Of a DNA stretch of 64,000 nt, positions 19,772 to 30,289 are shown one piece after another; position 1 is the stretch's first letter, and every line of letters starts with the position of its first letter. This DNA comes from Blattabacterium sp. (Cryptocercus punctulatus) str. Cpu (GTDB lineage: Bacteria > Bacteroidota > Bacteroidia > Flavobacteriales > Blattabacteriaceae), in NCBI RefSeq assembly GCF_000236405.1, contig NC_016621.1:218501-282500 (forward strand). The letters are read 5' to 3'. Under the pieces are notes generated by a model. It ran no database searches, was not told the origin of the DNA, and saw only the letters and a program-made list of their open reading frames with translations. The translations under genes were made by a program, and so were the position numbers.

Positions 19772-20312
19772 ATTAAAAAATTTATATAAAGAAAATATAG
19801 TTCCAAAGTTAATAAAAAAATTTGATTATGGTTCTATTATGGAAGTTCCTAGACTTAATAAAATAATTGTACATCAAGGTATTGGAAAAGCAACATTAGA
19901 TAAGAAACTTATAGATTTTTCTATGAATGAAATAACATCTATTGTAGGGCAAAAAGCAGTTTTTTGTTATTCAAAACATGATGAATCTGGATTTAAATTA
20001 AGAAAAGGGATGCCAATAGGAGTAAAGGTTACTTTACGAAGGATAAAAATGTATGAATTTTTGGAAAGATTAATTACGGTTTCTTTACCTAGAGTGAGAG
20101 ATTTTAATGGAGTAAAAATAAATAGTTTTGATAGATTTGGAAATTATAATATGGGGATTACGGAACAAGTAATTTATCCAGAAATTAATATTGATAAAAT
20201 TAAAAAAAATATGGGAATGAATATTACATTTGTTACTTCCGCAAAAAGTAATTTAGAAGCTAAATTTCTTTTATTTTATTTTGGAATACCATTTCAAAAA
20301 AATGATAAATAA
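19752..20312 (+). CDS. rplE: 50S ribosomal protein L5
   Basis: 186 residues, with MIPYQSRLKNLYKENIVPKL, KLRKGMPIGVKVTLRR and VSLPRVRDFNGVKINSFDRF. It binds 5S rRNA and contacts P-site tRNA. The ATG lies 20 nt inside the rplX 3' end; rpsN follows with no gap. Confidence 0.97.
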   Translation: MIPYQSRLKNLYKENIVPKLIKKFDYGSIMEVPRLNKIIVHQGIGKATLDKKLIDFSMNEITSIVGQKAVFCYSKHDESGFKLRKGMPIGVKVTLRRIKMYEFLERLITVSLPRVRDFNGVKINSFDRFGNYNMGITEQVIYPEINIDKIKKNMGMNITFVTSAKSNLEAKFLLFYFGIPFQKNDK

Positions 20313-20582
20313 ATGGCGAAAGAATCTGTAAAAGCAAGACAAATAAAAAGAGAAAAAATTGTATTAAAATATGCAAAAAAAAGAGAAAGTTTGAAAAAAT
20401 CTAAAAGTTATGAATTATTGCAAAAACTTCCCCGAAATGCATCTCCGGTACGTTTAAGAAATAGATGTTCAATAAGTGGAAGAAGTAGAGGATATATGAG
20501 ATTATTTGGTATATCTCGTATTGTTTTCAGAAGTATGGTTTCTCAAGGTCTTATACCTGGAGTAAAAAAAGCAAGTTGGTAA
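20313..20582 (+). CDS. rpsN: 30S ribosomal protein S14
   Basis: 89 residues, the long zinc-free form: no CxxC pairs, with [20 protein letters not shown] and [18 protein letters not shown]. Zero spacing after rplE. Confidence 0.97.
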   Translation: MAKESVKARQIKREKIVLKYAKKRESLKKSKSYELLQKLPRNASPVRLRNRCSISGRSRGYMRLFGISRIVFRSMVSQGLIPGVKKASW

Positions 20583-20608
20583 CTGATATTATTATAAAAA
20601 AATAAAAT

Positions 20609-20998
20609 ATGAATACCGATCCTATTGCAGATTTTTTAACTAGAATTAGAAATGCTTGTATAGTAAAACACAAATTATTAAAAATTCCCTCTTCTAAATT
20701 AAAAAAAGAACTTTCTAAAATTCTATTAGAAAATGGTTATATTTTAGATTATAAATTGGAAAAAAAGGATAAGGAAATAATTAAAATTGCTTTAAAATAT
20801 TTTAAAAATAATTCCGTAATTCAACGATTAATTAGAATAAGTAAACCAGGATTAAGAAAATATACTAAATATAAAAATATACCTCGGGTTTTAAATGGAT
20901 TAGGAATTGCAATTATTTCTACTTCTTATGGTATAATAACAGATAAACAGGCAAGAAAAAAAAGATTAGGAGGTGAAATTTTATGTTATGTTTATTAA
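20609..20998 (+). CDS. rpsH: 30S ribosomal protein S8
   Basis: 129 residues. Begins [20 protein letters not shown], with [20 protein letters not shown] and [20 protein letters not shown] near the end. A primary 16S binder of the central domain. Confidence 0.97.
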   Translation: MNTDPIADFLTRIRNACIVKHKLLKIPSSKLKKELSKILLENGYILDYKLEKKDKEIIKIALKYFKNNSVIQRLIRISKPGLRKYTKYKNIPRVLNGLGIAIISTSYGIITDKQARKKRLGGEILCYVY

Positions 20999-21012
20999 AA
21001 ATTTTTTTGATT

Positions 21013-21558
21013 ATGTCTAGAATTGGAAAAATGCCTATATCTATACCTAAGGATGTATATATAAATATTATTGATAATAAAATAATTATAAAAGGGAAAT
21101 TAGGTATTTTAAGTCAAAAATTTTCCGAAAAAATAAAAATTATTTTTAAAAATGATAAATTATTTTTAAGTAGAATACAAGAAGATAAAAAAACTAAATC
21201 TTTACATGGATTATATCGTGTATTAATTGATAATATGGTTAAAGGAGTTACTAATGGATTTCAAAAGGAATTAGAATTAATTGGAATTGGATATAGAGTA
21301 TCTTATTATGAAGAAATATTAGAATTTAATTTAGGTTTTTCTCATAAAATTATGATGAAAATTCCTAAAGAAATTTGTGCAGAAATAAAAATAAATAAAG
21401 GGCAAAATCCAATTCTTATATTAAAATCTTACGATAAACAACTTTTAGGTATGATAGCTTCTAAAATTCGTTCATTAAGAGTACCAGAACCATATAAAGG
21501 AAAAGGAATAAAATATTTAAAAGAATCTATTCGTAAAAAAACTGGAAAATCTGCTTAA
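21013..21558 (+). CDS. rplF: 50S ribosomal protein L6
   Basis: 181 residues from ATG 21013 (MSRIGKMPISIPKDV). The frame stays open back to 20983 inside rpsH, but that extension is not part of the family. The C-terminal block RVPEPYKGKGIKYLKESIRK is intact. Sits at the base of the L7/L12 stalk. Confidence 0.96.
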   Translation: MSRIGKMPISIPKDVYINIIDNKIIIKGKLGILSQKFSEKIKIIFKNDKLFLSRIQEDKKTKSLHGLYRVLIDNMVKGVTNGFQKELELIGIGYRVSYYEEILEFNLGFSHKIMMKIPKEICAEIKINKGQNPILILKSYDKQLLGMIASKIRSLRVPEPYKGKGIKYLKESIRKKTGKSA

Positions 21559-21563
21559 ATATT

Positions 21564-21902
21564 ATGAAGGGAAATAAAAAAAAATTTAAAAAATTTTTAG
21601 GAACTAAAAAAAAACCTAGAATTACTGTTTTTAGAAGTAATAAAGCAATTTATGCACAAATAATTGATGATTTGTCTGGAAAAACTTTAGTATCTTCTTC
21701 TTCTAGAGAAAAAATATTTAGAAATAATATGAAAATAAAACAAACAAAAATAAAATTATCTAATGAAGTTGGAAAATTATTAGGAGAAAGAGCAAGTTTA
21801 TTAAAAATAAAAAAGGTAATTTTTGATAGAGGAAAGTATTTATATCATGGTAGGATCAAATCCTTAGCAGAAGGGGTAAGAGAAATGGGTTTAGATTTTT
21901 GA
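21564..21902 (+). CDS. rplR: 50S ribosomal protein L18
   Basis: 112 residues. KKKPRITVFRSNKAIYAQII at the start and VIFDRGKYLYHGRIKSLAEG near the end are typical. Brings 5S rRNA into the large subunit with L5. Confidence 0.96.
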   Translation: MKGNKKKFKKFLGTKKKPRITVFRSNKAIYAQIIDDLSGKTLVSSSSREKIFRNNMKIKQTKIKLSNEVGKLLGERASLLKIKKVIFDRGKYLYHGRIKSLAEGVREMGLDF

Positions 21903-21909
21903 TTAAACT

Positions 21910-22443
21910 ATGGTAATATTTTTAGATAAAAAAAGAAAACATTCAGGATTAGAACTAAAAGAAAAATTAGTTGGAGTTACAAGAGTGTGTAAAGTTACTA
22001 AAGGAAGAAGATATTTTAGTTTTAGTGCTATTGTTATTAAAGGAAATGAAGATGGAATGGTAGGATATGGATTTGGAAAATCTAAGGAAGCTACTGATGC
22101 TATTCGTAAAGCTGGGGAACAGGCTAAACGAAATTTATGTAAAGTTTGTATTTATAATGGAACTATACCACATGAACAAGAAGCTAGGTATGGTGGGGCT
22201 CATATTCTTATTAAACCAGCATCTGCAGGAACTGGTATTATAGCTGGGGGACCTTTAAGAGCAGTTCTTGAAACTGTAGGATTGAGAGATGTTTTATCAA
22301 AATCTAAAGGATCATCCAATCCCCATAATATAATTAAAGCTACAATTAAAGCTTTAAAATATATGAGAGATATTCAGATAATTTCTAAAGAAAGAGGTCT
22401 TTCTATTGAAAGAGTATATAATGGAGTGGAATATGTAAAATAA
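21910..22443 (+). CDS. rpsE: 30S ribosomal protein S5
   Basis: 177 residues. [20 protein letters not shown] and [20 protein letters not shown] lead, then [20 protein letters not shown]. It helps shape decoding accuracy. The next gene is rplO directly: L30 (rpmD), which normally sits here, is absent, and the 26-nt gap cannot hold it. Confidence 0.97.
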   Translation: MVIFLDKKRKHSGLELKEKLVGVTRVCKVTKGRRYFSFSAIVIKGNEDGMVGYGFGKSKEATDAIRKAGEQAKRNLCKVCIYNGTIPHEQEARYGGAHILIKPASAGTGIIAGGPLRAVLETVGLRDVLSKSKGSSNPHNIIKATIKALKYMRDIQIISKERGLSIERVYNGVEYVK

Positions 22444-22469
22444 ATAAAAAAATATAAATAAATTTTATT

Positions 22470-22925
22470 ATGGAGTTAAATTTTTTGATTCCAAAAAAAG
22501 GATCTAAAAAAAAAAAGTTAAGATTAGGTAGAGGACAAGGTTCTGGAAAAGGTGGGACTTGTGGTAGAGGACATAAAGGATCAAAATCCCGTTCTGGATA
22601 TTCTAAAAAATTGGGGTTTGAAGGGGGTCAAATGCCAATTCAAAGAAGAATTCCTAAATTTGGATTTAAAAATCCTAATAGAAAAAAATATTTTATAATT
22701 AATTTAGATTATTTACAAGAATTAGTAAATAAGAGAAAAATATCTGATATTATTAATCAACAAACATTATTAAATAATCGTTTATTAATGAAAAAAAATG
22801 GATTAATAAAAATTTTAGCAGGAAGAAAAATATTAAAAATTTCATTAAAAATTACTGCATCTAAATTTAGTAAAAAAGCTATTTTTTATATAAAAAAAGC
22901 AGGTGGAGAGGTTTTTTATATATGA
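22470..22925 (+). CDS. rplO: 50S ribosomal protein L15
   Basis: 151 residues. The Gly/Arg-rich N-terminus ([20 protein letters not shown]) and the [20 protein letters not shown] block are clear. Follows rpsE with rpmD missing; secY is 18 nt downstream. Confidence 0.97.
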   Translation: MELNFLIPKKGSKKKKLRLGRGQGSGKGGTCGRGHKGSKSRSGYSKKLGFEGGQMPIQRRIPKFGFKNPNRKKYFIINLDYLQELVNKRKISDIINQQTLLNNRLLMKKNGLIKILAGRKILKISLKITASKFSKKAIFYIKKAGGEVFYI

Positions 22926-22943
22926 TATATATAGATTATTTTC

Positions 22944-24362
22944 ATGAATAATTTTTTAATTATATTTCATAATATTTGGAATATAAGAGAATTACGGAAA
23001 AAAATAATAATAACTTTAAGTTTTTTATTAGTATATCGTTTTGGTGCATATATTCCTATTCCTGGAATTAATCCTTTAGGAATTGTAGATTTTATGAAGT
23101 CAATGAATTCAGGATCTAAAGGATTAATGCAAATTCTTTCTTCTTTTACGGGAGGTGCTTTTAATCGTGCTTCTATTTTAGCTTTAGGAATTATGCCATA
23201 TATATCTGCTTCTATTATAATACAATTAATGTGTATTGTAATTCCATATTTACAAAAAGTACAAAGAGATGGAGAAAGTGGAAAAAGACATATCAATTTT
23301 ATAACAAGATGGTTAACTGTTGGAATATGTTTAATTCAAGCTCCTTTATATCTTATTTCTTTAACTAAAAAATTTAGTCCTATTAATAATTCATCATCTT
23401 CTGATTTATTTTTATCCAATACTTATCTTTTGAATATAAATACTTTTTATGGAAAAATTTTATTTTGGACAATTGGAATAATAATATTAACTTCAGGTAC
23501 CCTGTTTACTATGTGGTTAGGAGATAAAATAACGGATGAAGGGATAGGAAATGGAATTTCTTTAATAATTATGTCTGGAATTATAGTTCGTTTTCCAGAT
23601 TCTATTGTAAAAGAAATTTATAATAAATTAAATATTGGAAATGGAGGAATGATTATTTTATTTTTTGAATTTTTATTATGGTTAATAGTAATTCTTTTTT
23701 GTATTGTAATTATTCAATCTATTAGAAAAATTCCCATTCAATATGTTTCTCATTATAAATCTTTAGGATTAAGTGCTAAATTGATTCATAAAAAACATCA
23801 GTATATTCCATTAAAAATGACTGCTGCAGGTGTAATGCCAATTATTTTTTCTCAAGCAATTATGCTTTTTCCATTAACTTTTTTTAATTACGTAAATAAT
23901 GAGAAAATTAAAAATTTTTTTTATTTATTTCAAGATGTTTATGGTTTATGGTATAATTTAGCTTTTTCTATCTTGGTGATAATATTTACTTTTTTTTATA
24001 CAGCAATTACTATCCCAGTAAATCAAATAGCTGATGATTTAAAAAGAAATGGAGGACATATCCCGAAAATAAAACCAGGTAAAGAAACTGTAGAATATAT
24101 AGATTCCATTTTATCAAAAATAACACTTCCGGGAGCTATCTTATTAGCTATAATTGCAATACTACCATCTATAGTTTTTCGTATAGGGATTACTCAAAAT
24201 TTTTCTTTATTTTATGGGGGAACTTCTTTATTAATAGTTGTAGGAGTTATGTTAGATCTTATACAACAAGTAGATATATATTTATTAAATTATTATTATG
24301 ACGATTTAATGATGATAAAAAATCATAACAATAGTAGATATATTTCTAATAATAAAATGTAG
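22944..24362 (+). CDS. secY: Protein translocase subunit SecY
   Basis: 472 residues with about ten membrane helices. Central pore of the Sec translocon in the inner membrane. Diagnostic stretches are RFGAYIPIPGINPLGIVDFM, then RASILALGIMPYISASIIIQ, LGDKITDEGIGNGISLIIMS and GGHIPKIKPGKETVEYID. It lies in its usual place after rplO. The terminal tail is Asn-rich and variable. Confidence 0.97.
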   Translation: MNNFLIIFHNIWNIRELRKKIIITLSFLLVYRFGAYIPIPGINPLGIVDFMKSMNSGSKGLMQILSSFTGGAFNRASILALGIMPYISASIIIQLMCIVIPYLQKVQRDGESGKRHINFITRWLTVGICLIQAPLYLISLTKKFSPINNSSSSDLFLSNTYLLNINTFYGKILFWTIGIIILTSGTLFTMWLGDKITDEGIGNGISLIIMSGIIVRFPDSIVKEIYNKLNIGNGGMIILFFEFLLWLIVILFCIVIIQSIRKIPIQYVSHYKSLGLSAKLIHKKHQYIPLKMTAAGVMPIIFSQAIMLFPLTFFNYVNNEKIKNFFYLFQDVYGLWYNLAFSILVIIFTFFYTAITIPVNQIADDLKRNGGHIPKIKPGKETVEYIDSILSKITLPGAILLAIIAILPSIVFRIGITQNFSLFYGGTSLLIVVGVMLDLIQQVDIYLLNYYYDDLMMIKNHNNSRYISNNKM

Positions 24363-24426
24363 TAATTTTATGTTTATTTTTATGTATATTATATATCTAT
24401 AATGTAATAATTAATTTTATATTTTT

Positions 24427-24642
24427 ATGTCTAAACAAAAGCATATCGAAGTAGATGGTATAATTATAGAATCTTCTCCAAATGCTATGTTCCGTGTTGA
24501 ATTGGAAAATGGTTGTATTGTTAAGGCTCATATTTCAGGAAAAATGAGAATGCATTATATAAAAATTTTACCTGGTGATAAAGTGAGATTAGAAATGTCT
24601 TCATATGATTTAAATAGAGGTAGGATTACCTATAGATATTAA
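24427..24642 (+). CDS. infA: Translation initiation factor IF-1
   Basis: 71 residues, full length: a single OB fold with [20 protein letters not shown], then [20 protein letters not shown] and [20 protein letters not shown]. It occupies the A site during initiation. 64 nt after secY. Confidence 0.97.
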   Translation: MSKQKHIEVDGIIIESSPNAMFRVELENGCIVKAHISGKMRMHYIKILPGDKVRLEMSSYDLNRGRITYRY

Positions 24643-24668
24643 AAAATGATTCAAAAATTATTATATAT

Positions 24669-24785
24669 ATGAAAGTAAGGACTTCTTTAAAAAAACGAAC
24701 AGATAATTGTAAATTTATTAGAAGAAAAGGACGTTTACGTATTATTAATAAAAAAAATCCTAGATTTAAACAAAGACAAGGTTAA
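24669..24785 (+). CDS. rpmJ: 50S ribosomal protein L36
   Basis: Short 38-residue gene: [23 protein letters not shown], then [18 protein letters not shown] and a TAA. Only one of the four zinc ligands of the classic form remains (Cys14; the others read Thr, Asn and Phe), so this is the zinc-independent variant. It lies between infA and rpsM as expected. Confidence 0.95.
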   Translation: MKVRTSLKKRTDNCKFIRRKGRLRIINKKNPRFKQRQG

Positions 24786-24815
24786 TTTTAATATTAAAAA
24801 AATGTATATTATTTT

Positions 24816-25193
24816 ATGGCTAGAATTTCAGGAATAGATATTCCAAAATATAAAAGAGGAATTATTGGTCTTATGTCTTTATATGGAATAAGTAAAAGTT
24901 TATCAAGTAAAATTTTATTTCATGTTGGAATTGATGAAAATGTAAAAGTAGAAAGTTGGTCTGATGAAGATATTAGTAATATAAGAAAATATATATCAGA
25001 TAATATAAAAATTGAAGGTGAATTAAGATCTGAAATTCAATTAAATATTAAAAGATTAATGGATATTGGATGTTATAGAGGGACTAGACATAGAAAAGGT
25101 CTTCCTTTGAGAGGGCAAAAAACTAAAAATAATTGTAGAACTAGAAAAGGAAGAAAAAAAACTGTAGCAAATAAGAAAAAAATAACAAAATAA
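24816..25193 (+). CDS. rpsM: 30S ribosomal protein S13
   Basis: 125 residues, with [20 protein letters not shown], then [20 protein letters not shown] and the [19 protein letters not shown] tail. Contacts P-site tRNA and the 50S subunit. Start of the alpha section. Confidence 0.97.
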   Translation: MARISGIDIPKYKRGIIGLMSLYGISKSLSSKILFHVGIDENVKVESWSDEDISNIRKYISDNIKIEGELRSEIQLNIKRLMDIGCYRGTRHRKGLPLRGQKTKNNCRTRKGRKKTVANKKKITK

Positions 25194-25213
25194 AATTTTT
25201 TCATATAAAAAAT

Positions 25214-25600
25214 ATGGCAAAGTTATCATCGGGGAAAAAAAAATCAGTTGTAGTTGATCCATTAGGTGAAGCTCACATTCAATCTACATTTAATAATATT
25301 ATTATTACATTAACGAATAAAAAAGGAGAGGTTATAGCATGGTCTTCAGCTGGAAAAATGAATTTTAAGGGTTCTAAAAAGAATACTCCTTATGCTGCTC
25401 AAATAACTGCAGAAAACGTAGCAAAAAAGGGATTAAATGCAGGAATTAAAAAAATTGAAGTAAAAGTAAAAGGTCCTGGAGCAGGTAGAGATGCGGCGAT
25501 ACGAGCTTTAAGTAATTCTGGAATTTTAGTAACTTTAATAAAAGATATTACCCCTTTACCTCATAATGGTTGTCGCCCACCAAAAAGAAGAAGAATTTAA
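25214..25600 (+). CDS. rpsK: 30S ribosomal protein S11
   Basis: 128 residues, with [20 protein letters not shown], then [20 protein letters not shown] and [18 protein letters not shown] at the C-terminus. Platform protein next to the 3' end of 16S rRNA. Confidence 0.97.
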   Translation: MAKLSSGKKKSVVVDPLGEAHIQSTFNNIIITLTNKKGEVIAWSSAGKMNFKGSKKNTPYAAQITAENVAKKGLNAGIKKIEVKVKGPGAGRDAAIRALSNSGILVTLIKDITPLPHNGCRPPKRRRI

Positions 25601-25613
25601 TTTTTTATAAATT

Positions 25614-26222
25614 ATGGGAAGATATATAGGGCCAAAAACGAAAATTTCTCGTAAATTTGGAGAATGTATATATGGAGAAGATAAATATTTTGAAAGAAGA
25701 AAATATCCATCTGGAGAACATGGAAATAATCGCCGTAGAGGTAAACGATCAGAATATTTTATACAATTGATAGAAAAACAAAAAGCAAAATATACTTATG
25801 GTATATTAGAGCACCAATTTAAAAAATTATTTATAGAATCGTCAAGAAAAAAAGGAATTACTGGAGAATTGTTATTACAATTCTGTGAATCTCGTCTTGA
25901 TAATATTGTTTTTAGATTAAAATTTGCTCCATCTAGATCTTCAGCACGTCAGATAATTTCTCATAAGCATATTATGGTGAATAATACTATTGTTAATATT
26001 CCTTCTTTTAGATTAAAACCTGGGGATAAAATTGAAATAAGAGAAAAGTCAAAAAAACATCCAGTTATATTAGAATCTATAAATAAAAAAATAAGAATTA
26101 TAGTAGAATGGTTAATTTTAGATGAAAAAAATATGTTTGGGATATTTAGAATCATGCCAAAAAGAATACAAATACCAGAAAATATTAAAGAACAGTTAAT
26201 TGTTGAATTTTATTCAAAATAA
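25614..26222 (+). CDS. rpsD: 30S ribosomal protein S4
   Basis: 202 residues. [20 protein letters not shown] opens it, and the S4 RNA-binding domain has [20 protein letters not shown] and [20 protein letters not shown]. No CxxC zinc motif. Primary 16S binder that starts 30S assembly. Confidence 0.97.
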   Translation: MGRYIGPKTKISRKFGECIYGEDKYFERRKYPSGEHGNNRRRGKRSEYFIQLIEKQKAKYTYGILEHQFKKLFIESSRKKGITGELLLQFCESRLDNIVFRLKFAPSRSSARQIISHKHIMVNNTIVNIPSFRLKPGDKIEIREKSKKHPVILESINKKIRIIVEWLILDEKNMFGIFRIMPKRIQIPENIKEQLIVEFYSK

Positions 26223-26233
26223 GAATCAATATT

Positions 26234-27238
26234 ATGGATATTCTAGATTTTGTTAAACCTAATAAAATTATAGTATCTGAATTTTCAGATTATAAGGGAG
26301 TTTTTCATTTAAAACCTTTAGAACCTGGTTATGGTATTACATTAGGAAATTCTTTAAGAAGAGTATTATTAAGTTCATTAAAAGGATTTGCGATAACTTC
26401 TATTAGAATTAAGGGTGTAAAATATGAATTTTCTACTATAGAAGGTGTAATTGAAGATGTTACTGAAATTATTTTAAATTTAAAAAAAATTCGTTTTAAA
26501 CAGAAAGTATATGGAGTAACTAAAGAAATAGTTAATACTTTTTTGAATAAATATGAAAAAGTAACCGGAAAAATTTTTAATAAATTTATTTCTAATTTTC
26601 AAATTATAAATACAGATTTATTAATTTGTAATAAAAATAAATCCATTCCATTAGAAATAAGTTTTATTATTGAAGAAGGAAGAGGTTATGTTCCAGCAGA
26701 AGAAAATAAAAAAAATAATAATGATTTAATTGGAAATATTCCTATAGATTCTATTTATACTCCTATTAAAAATGTGAAATATACAATAGAAAATTGTCGT
26801 GTTGGGCAAAAAACAGATTTTGAAACCCTTTTATTAGAAATTAAAACGGATGGATCTATATGTCCTAAAATGGCATTAATGGAAGCTGCTAATATTTTAA
26901 TTCAATATTTTTCTATTTTTTCATTAGAAAAAATTGGAAAAGAAGAGCCTGAAAAAATTGGAAAAGAAAATAAATATGATGAAGATTTTTTACGTATGCG
27001 TACATTATTAAAATCTAAATTAAATGAAATGGATTTATCTGTACGTACAAAAAATTGTTTAAAATCTGCTTTTATAGAAACTATAGCTGATTTAGTAATT
27101 CTTGATAAAACTAGTATGTTAAATATGAGAAATTTTGGAAAAAAATCATTAGAAGAATTGGAAATTAAAATGAAAAATAAAGGTTTATATTTTGGAATGA
27201 ATATATCTGAATATAAAATAAATAATAAAAATAAATAG
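26234..27238 (+). CDS. rpoA: DNA-directed RNA polymerase subunit alpha
   Basis: 334 residues. The N-terminal dimerisation domain shows [20 protein letters not shown] and the [17 protein letters not shown] block. A Lys/Glu linker (about 235-250) leads to the C-terminal domain with [20 protein letters not shown] and [20 protein letters not shown], which contacts upstream DNA and activators. 11 nt after rpsD. Confidence 0.97.
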   Translation: MDILDFVKPNKIIVSEFSDYKGVFHLKPLEPGYGITLGNSLRRVLLSSLKGFAITSIRIKGVKYEFSTIEGVIEDVTEIILNLKKIRFKQKVYGVTKEIVNTFLNKYEKVTGKIFNKFISNFQIINTDLLICNKNKSIPLEISFIIEEGRGYVPAEENKKNNNDLIGNIPIDSIYTPIKNVKYTIENCRVGQKTDFETLLLEIKTDGSICPKMALMEAANILIQYFSIFSLEKIGKEEPEKIGKENKYDEDFLRMRTLLKSKLNEMDLSVRTKNCLKSAFIETIADLVILDKTSMLNMRNFGKKSLEELEIKMKNKGLYFGMNISEYKINNKNK

Positions 27239-27251
27239 ATTTTTTATTTTT

Positions 27252-27686
27252 ATGAATCATAGAAAAAAAAATAATCATTTGAGTAGGAAATATGGACATA
27301 GAAAATCAATTTTATCTAATATGTCTTCATCTTTAATTAAAAATAAAAAAATTTTTACTACTCTTGCTAAAGCTAAAGCTTTAAAAAAATATGTAGAACC
27401 TATTATAACAAAATCTAAAATAAACACAACTCATTCTAAAAGAAATATTTTTTCTTTATTAAGAGATAAAATTGCGGTATCGGAACTTTTTAATGAATCT
27501 TTTAAAAAAGTTCGTGAACGTCCTGGTGGATATACAAGAATTATAAAAATTGGATTTCGTTCCGGAGATATGGCAAAAGTATCTCTTATTGAATTGGTAG
27601 ATTTTAATAATATTTATAATTCTAAAAAAAATTTAAAATCAGTAAGACGTAGTGGAAAAAAGAAAAGGGTTAATCCAATAGAATAA
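27252..27686 (+). CDS. rplQ: 50S ribosomal protein L17
   Basis: 144 residues. The family core is here: [40 protein letters not shown] and [20 protein letters not shown]. Ends the ribosomal superoperon. The last base of its TAA is the first base of the eno ATG, so eno is probably co-transcribed and coupled. Confidence 0.97.
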   Translation: MNHRKKNNHLSRKYGHRKSILSNMSSSLIKNKKIFTTLAKAKALKKYVEPIITKSKINTTHSKRNIFSLLRDKIAVSELFNESFKKVRERPGGYTRIIKIGFRSGDMAKVSLIELVDFNNIYNSKKNLKSVRRSGKKKRVNPIE

Positions 27687-28978
27687 TGAGAAAAATAAAA
27701 ATTATTAAAGCAAGACAAATATTAGATTCTAGGGGTAATCCTACTGTAGAAGTAGATGTTATTACAAATAATAATATATTAGGACGTGCTTCAGTACCAT
27801 CTGGAGCCTCAAAAGGTGAAAATGAAGCTATTGAATTAAGAGATGGAAATACAGAATTTTTAGGTAATGGAGTTTTGAAAGCCGTTCATAATGTGAATAA
27901 TATTATTGCTCCTGAATTAATAGGAAAATCTGTAATGGATCAATTATATATAGATAAATTAATTTTAAATTTAGATGGAACAAAAAATAAAAGAAGATTA
28001 GGGTCTAATGCAATTTTAGGAGTTTCTTTAGCAGTAACAAAAGCAGCATCTAAAGAATTAAATATTCCTATTTATAAATATATAGGAGGTGTATATGCAC
28101 ATTCACTACCGATTCCTTTAATAAATATTATAAATGGAGGTAAACATTCTGATAGTTCTATAGCATTTCAAGAATTTATGATAGTTCCTGTAGGTGCAAA
28201 TACTTTTTTTGAATCTATTCAAATGGGATATAAAGTTTATTATAAATTAAAAGAAATTTTATCTAAAAAAGGATTATCTACAAATATTGGTGATGAAGGT
28301 GGTTTTTCTTCTAATTTTAATAATATTGAAGATGTATTAGATAATATTTTAGAATCTATACATTTATCAGGTTATGAACCTTATGATCAAATAGGTATAG
28401 CTTTAGATTGTGCTGCTTCTGAATTTTATAAAAAAGAAAAATATAATTATTCTAAATTTGAAAAAATTCAAAATAATAAAGAAAAAATAAAAAAATCTAG
28501 AAAAGAACATGTTGATTATTTATCGTTTTTAACGAAACGTTATCCAATTATATCTATAGAAGATGGAATGGATCAAAATGATTGGAATGGATGGAAATTA
28601 TTAACTAATGAATTAGGTAAAGAAATTCAATTAGTTGGAGATGATCTTTTTGTTACACAAGTTGACAAATTAAATAAAGGAATAAAAGAAAAAATTGCAA
28701 ATTCTATACTAATAAAACTTAATCAAGTAGGAACACTTACAGAAACTATAGAAACGATAAATATAGCAAAAAAAAATAAATATAATAATATTATTTCTCA
28801 TCGTTCTGGAGATACAGAAGATACTTTTATAGCAGATCTTTCTGTTGCATTTAATATTGAACAAATTAAAACTGGTTCTATTTGTCGTTCGGAACGTACT
28901 TCAAAATATAATCAATTATTACGTATTGAAGAATTACTTGGAAAAAATTCTTATTATCCAAGATTATTTTTAAACTAA
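27686..28978 (+). CDS. eno: Enolase
   Basis: 430 residues, full length. Converts 2-phosphoglycerate to phosphoenolpyruvate. Motifs are KARQILDSRGNPTVEVDVIT, VPSGASKGENEAIELRDG, IGDEGGFSSNF, the Mg ligands in LDCAAS, SIEDGMDQND and VGDDLFVTQ, then the catalytic Lys in ILIKLNQVGTLTET and SHRSGDTEDTF. Joined to rplQ by a one-base overlap. A long perfect inverted repeat spans its stop codon and probably ends the superoperon transcript. Confidence 0.98.
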   Translation: MRKIKIIKARQILDSRGNPTVEVDVITNNNILGRASVPSGASKGENEAIELRDGNTEFLGNGVLKAVHNVNNIIAPELIGKSVMDQLYIDKLILNLDGTKNKRRLGSNAILGVSLAVTKAASKELNIPIYKYIGGVYAHSLPIPLINIINGGKHSDSSIAFQEFMIVPVGANTFFESIQMGYKVYYKLKEILSKKGLSTNIGDEGGFSSNFNNIEDVLDNILESIHLSGYEPYDQIGIALDCAASEFYKKEKYNYSKFEKIQNNKEKIKKSRKEHVDYLSFLTKRYPIISIEDGMDQNDWNGWKLLTNELGKEIQLVGDDLFVTQVDKLNKGIKEKIANSILIKLNQVGTLTETIETINIAKKNKYNNIISHRSGDTEDTFIADLSVAFNIEQIKTGSICRSERTSKYNQLLRIEELLGKNSYYPRLFLN

Positions 28979-29015
28979 AAAAAATCGTTAAAGATTTTTT
29001 TTAGTTTAAAAATAA
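28964..29015. terminator. 23-bp perfect inverted repeat spanning eno stop and nhaD start
   Basis: Left arm 28964-28986 and right arm 28993-29015 are exact reverse complements (23 bp) around the 6-nt loop GTTAAA. The left arm contains the last eno codons and its TAA. The right arm carries the T8 run and ends on the A of the next ATG. A terminator is the simplest reading; it would also hide the downstream start codon in any read-through RNA. Confidence 0.7.
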
Positions 29016-30289
29016 TGGAATTAATAATCATATTAGTTTTTATTATAGGATATTTATTTATTACTATTGAGAATTTTATATCCTTAAACAAGGTAATTCC
29101 ATCTATTCTTATGGCAACTATTTGTTGGTCATTAATTATGTTTTGGAATTTACCAGTTTTTGAATTAGATAACGCTTTAATTAAATGGAAAAATCCTAAT
29201 TATTTATTATCACATCATTTAGGGAATGCTTCTGAAATTATTTTTTTTCTTATTGGATCTATGTCAATAGTTTCCATTATTGACATGTATTCTGGTTTTG
29301 AAGTTTTAATAAATTTTTTTTATTCCAATACAAAACGTAATTTTTTATGGATAATAAATTTATTGTCTTTTTTTTTATCTGCAATTATAGATAATCTTAC
29401 AGCGACTATAATTTTAATTACTATTTTAAAAAAAATTATAGTTAATTATAAAGAACGATTATATTATTTAGGATTAATAATTATATCTGCTAATGCAGGT
29501 GGAGTATGGTCTCCAATAGGGGATATAACTACTACTATGTTATGGATTTCTAATAAAGTAACCACTATAAATCTTATAAAAAAAATATTTATACCATCTG
29601 TTTTATGTATGTGTGTGTCTACTTTTATAGGTTCATTAATGCCTGTTTTTAATGGAACCATTCAAATAAAAAAAAATAAATTATCAAAATCAGATTTTAA
29701 AAGAGGATTTTGGATATTAAAATTTGGGTTAGGTCTTATATTATTTGTTCCTATTTTAAAAAATATAACCGGCATTCCACCATATATGGGGATGATGTTT
29801 TCTTTTGGAATTCTTTGTTTAATTACCAATATTTATTATAAAAGTCATTTTTCTATGGATAGAATATTGAAAAAATTAGATTTTTCTAGTATATTATTTT
29901 TTTTAGGAATTTTACTTTCTATTTCTTCCTTAGAATCTTTAGGAAAATTGTATGATTTATCTAATTGGATTAGTAAGATAGTTTACTCATGGAAAATAAA
30001 AACTTTTATATTAGGATTAATATCTTCTTTTATAGATAATGTTCCTTTAATAGCAGCTATTATATCTATGTTTAATTATTCTATAGATCATGAATTTTGG
30101 TATTTTATAGCTTATATGTCTGGAACAGGAGGGAGTATTTTACTAATAGGATCAGCTTCTGGAATAACAGCTATGGGAATGGAAAAAATAGATTTTTTTT
30201 GGTATTTAAAAAAAATAAGTTGGTTAGCTTTTATAGGATTTTTATCTGGTTTTTTATATTTATTAATTTATCCATTTTTTTCTTTGTAA
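29015..30289 (+). CDS. nhaD: NhaD-type Na+/H+ antiporter
   Basis: 424 residues with about 11-12 membrane helices, of the ion-transporter superfamily. Matches NhaD-like antiporters in LGNASEIIFFLIGSMSIVSI, then SAIIDNLTATIILITILKKI, SANAGGVWSPIGDITTTMLW and, in the second half, LGLISSFIDNVPLIAAIISM and GGSILLIGSASGITAMGMEK. It would exchange Na+ for H+ at the inner membrane. Its start is buried in the inverted repeat after eno, and its 3' end overlaps the convergent gene by 27 nt. Confidence 0.9.
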   Translation: MELIIILVFIIGYLFITIENFISLNKVIPSILMATICWSLIMFWNLPVFELDNALIKWKNPNYLLSHHLGNASEIIFFLIGSMSIVSIIDMYSGFEVLINFFYSNTKRNFLWIINLLSFFLSAIIDNLTATIILITILKKIIVNYKERLYYLGLIIISANAGGVWSPIGDITTTMLWISNKVTTINLIKKIFIPSVLCMCVSTFIGSLMPVFNGTIQIKKNKLSKSDFKRGFWILKFGLGLILFVPILKNITGIPPYMGMMFSFGILCLITNIYYKSHFSMDRILKKLDFSSILFFLGILLSISSLESLGKLYDLSNWISKIVYSWKIKTFILGLISSFIDNVPLIAAIISMFNYSIDHEFWYFIAYMSGTGGSILLIGSASGITAMGMEKIDFFWYLKKISWLAFIGFLSGFLYLLIYPFFSL

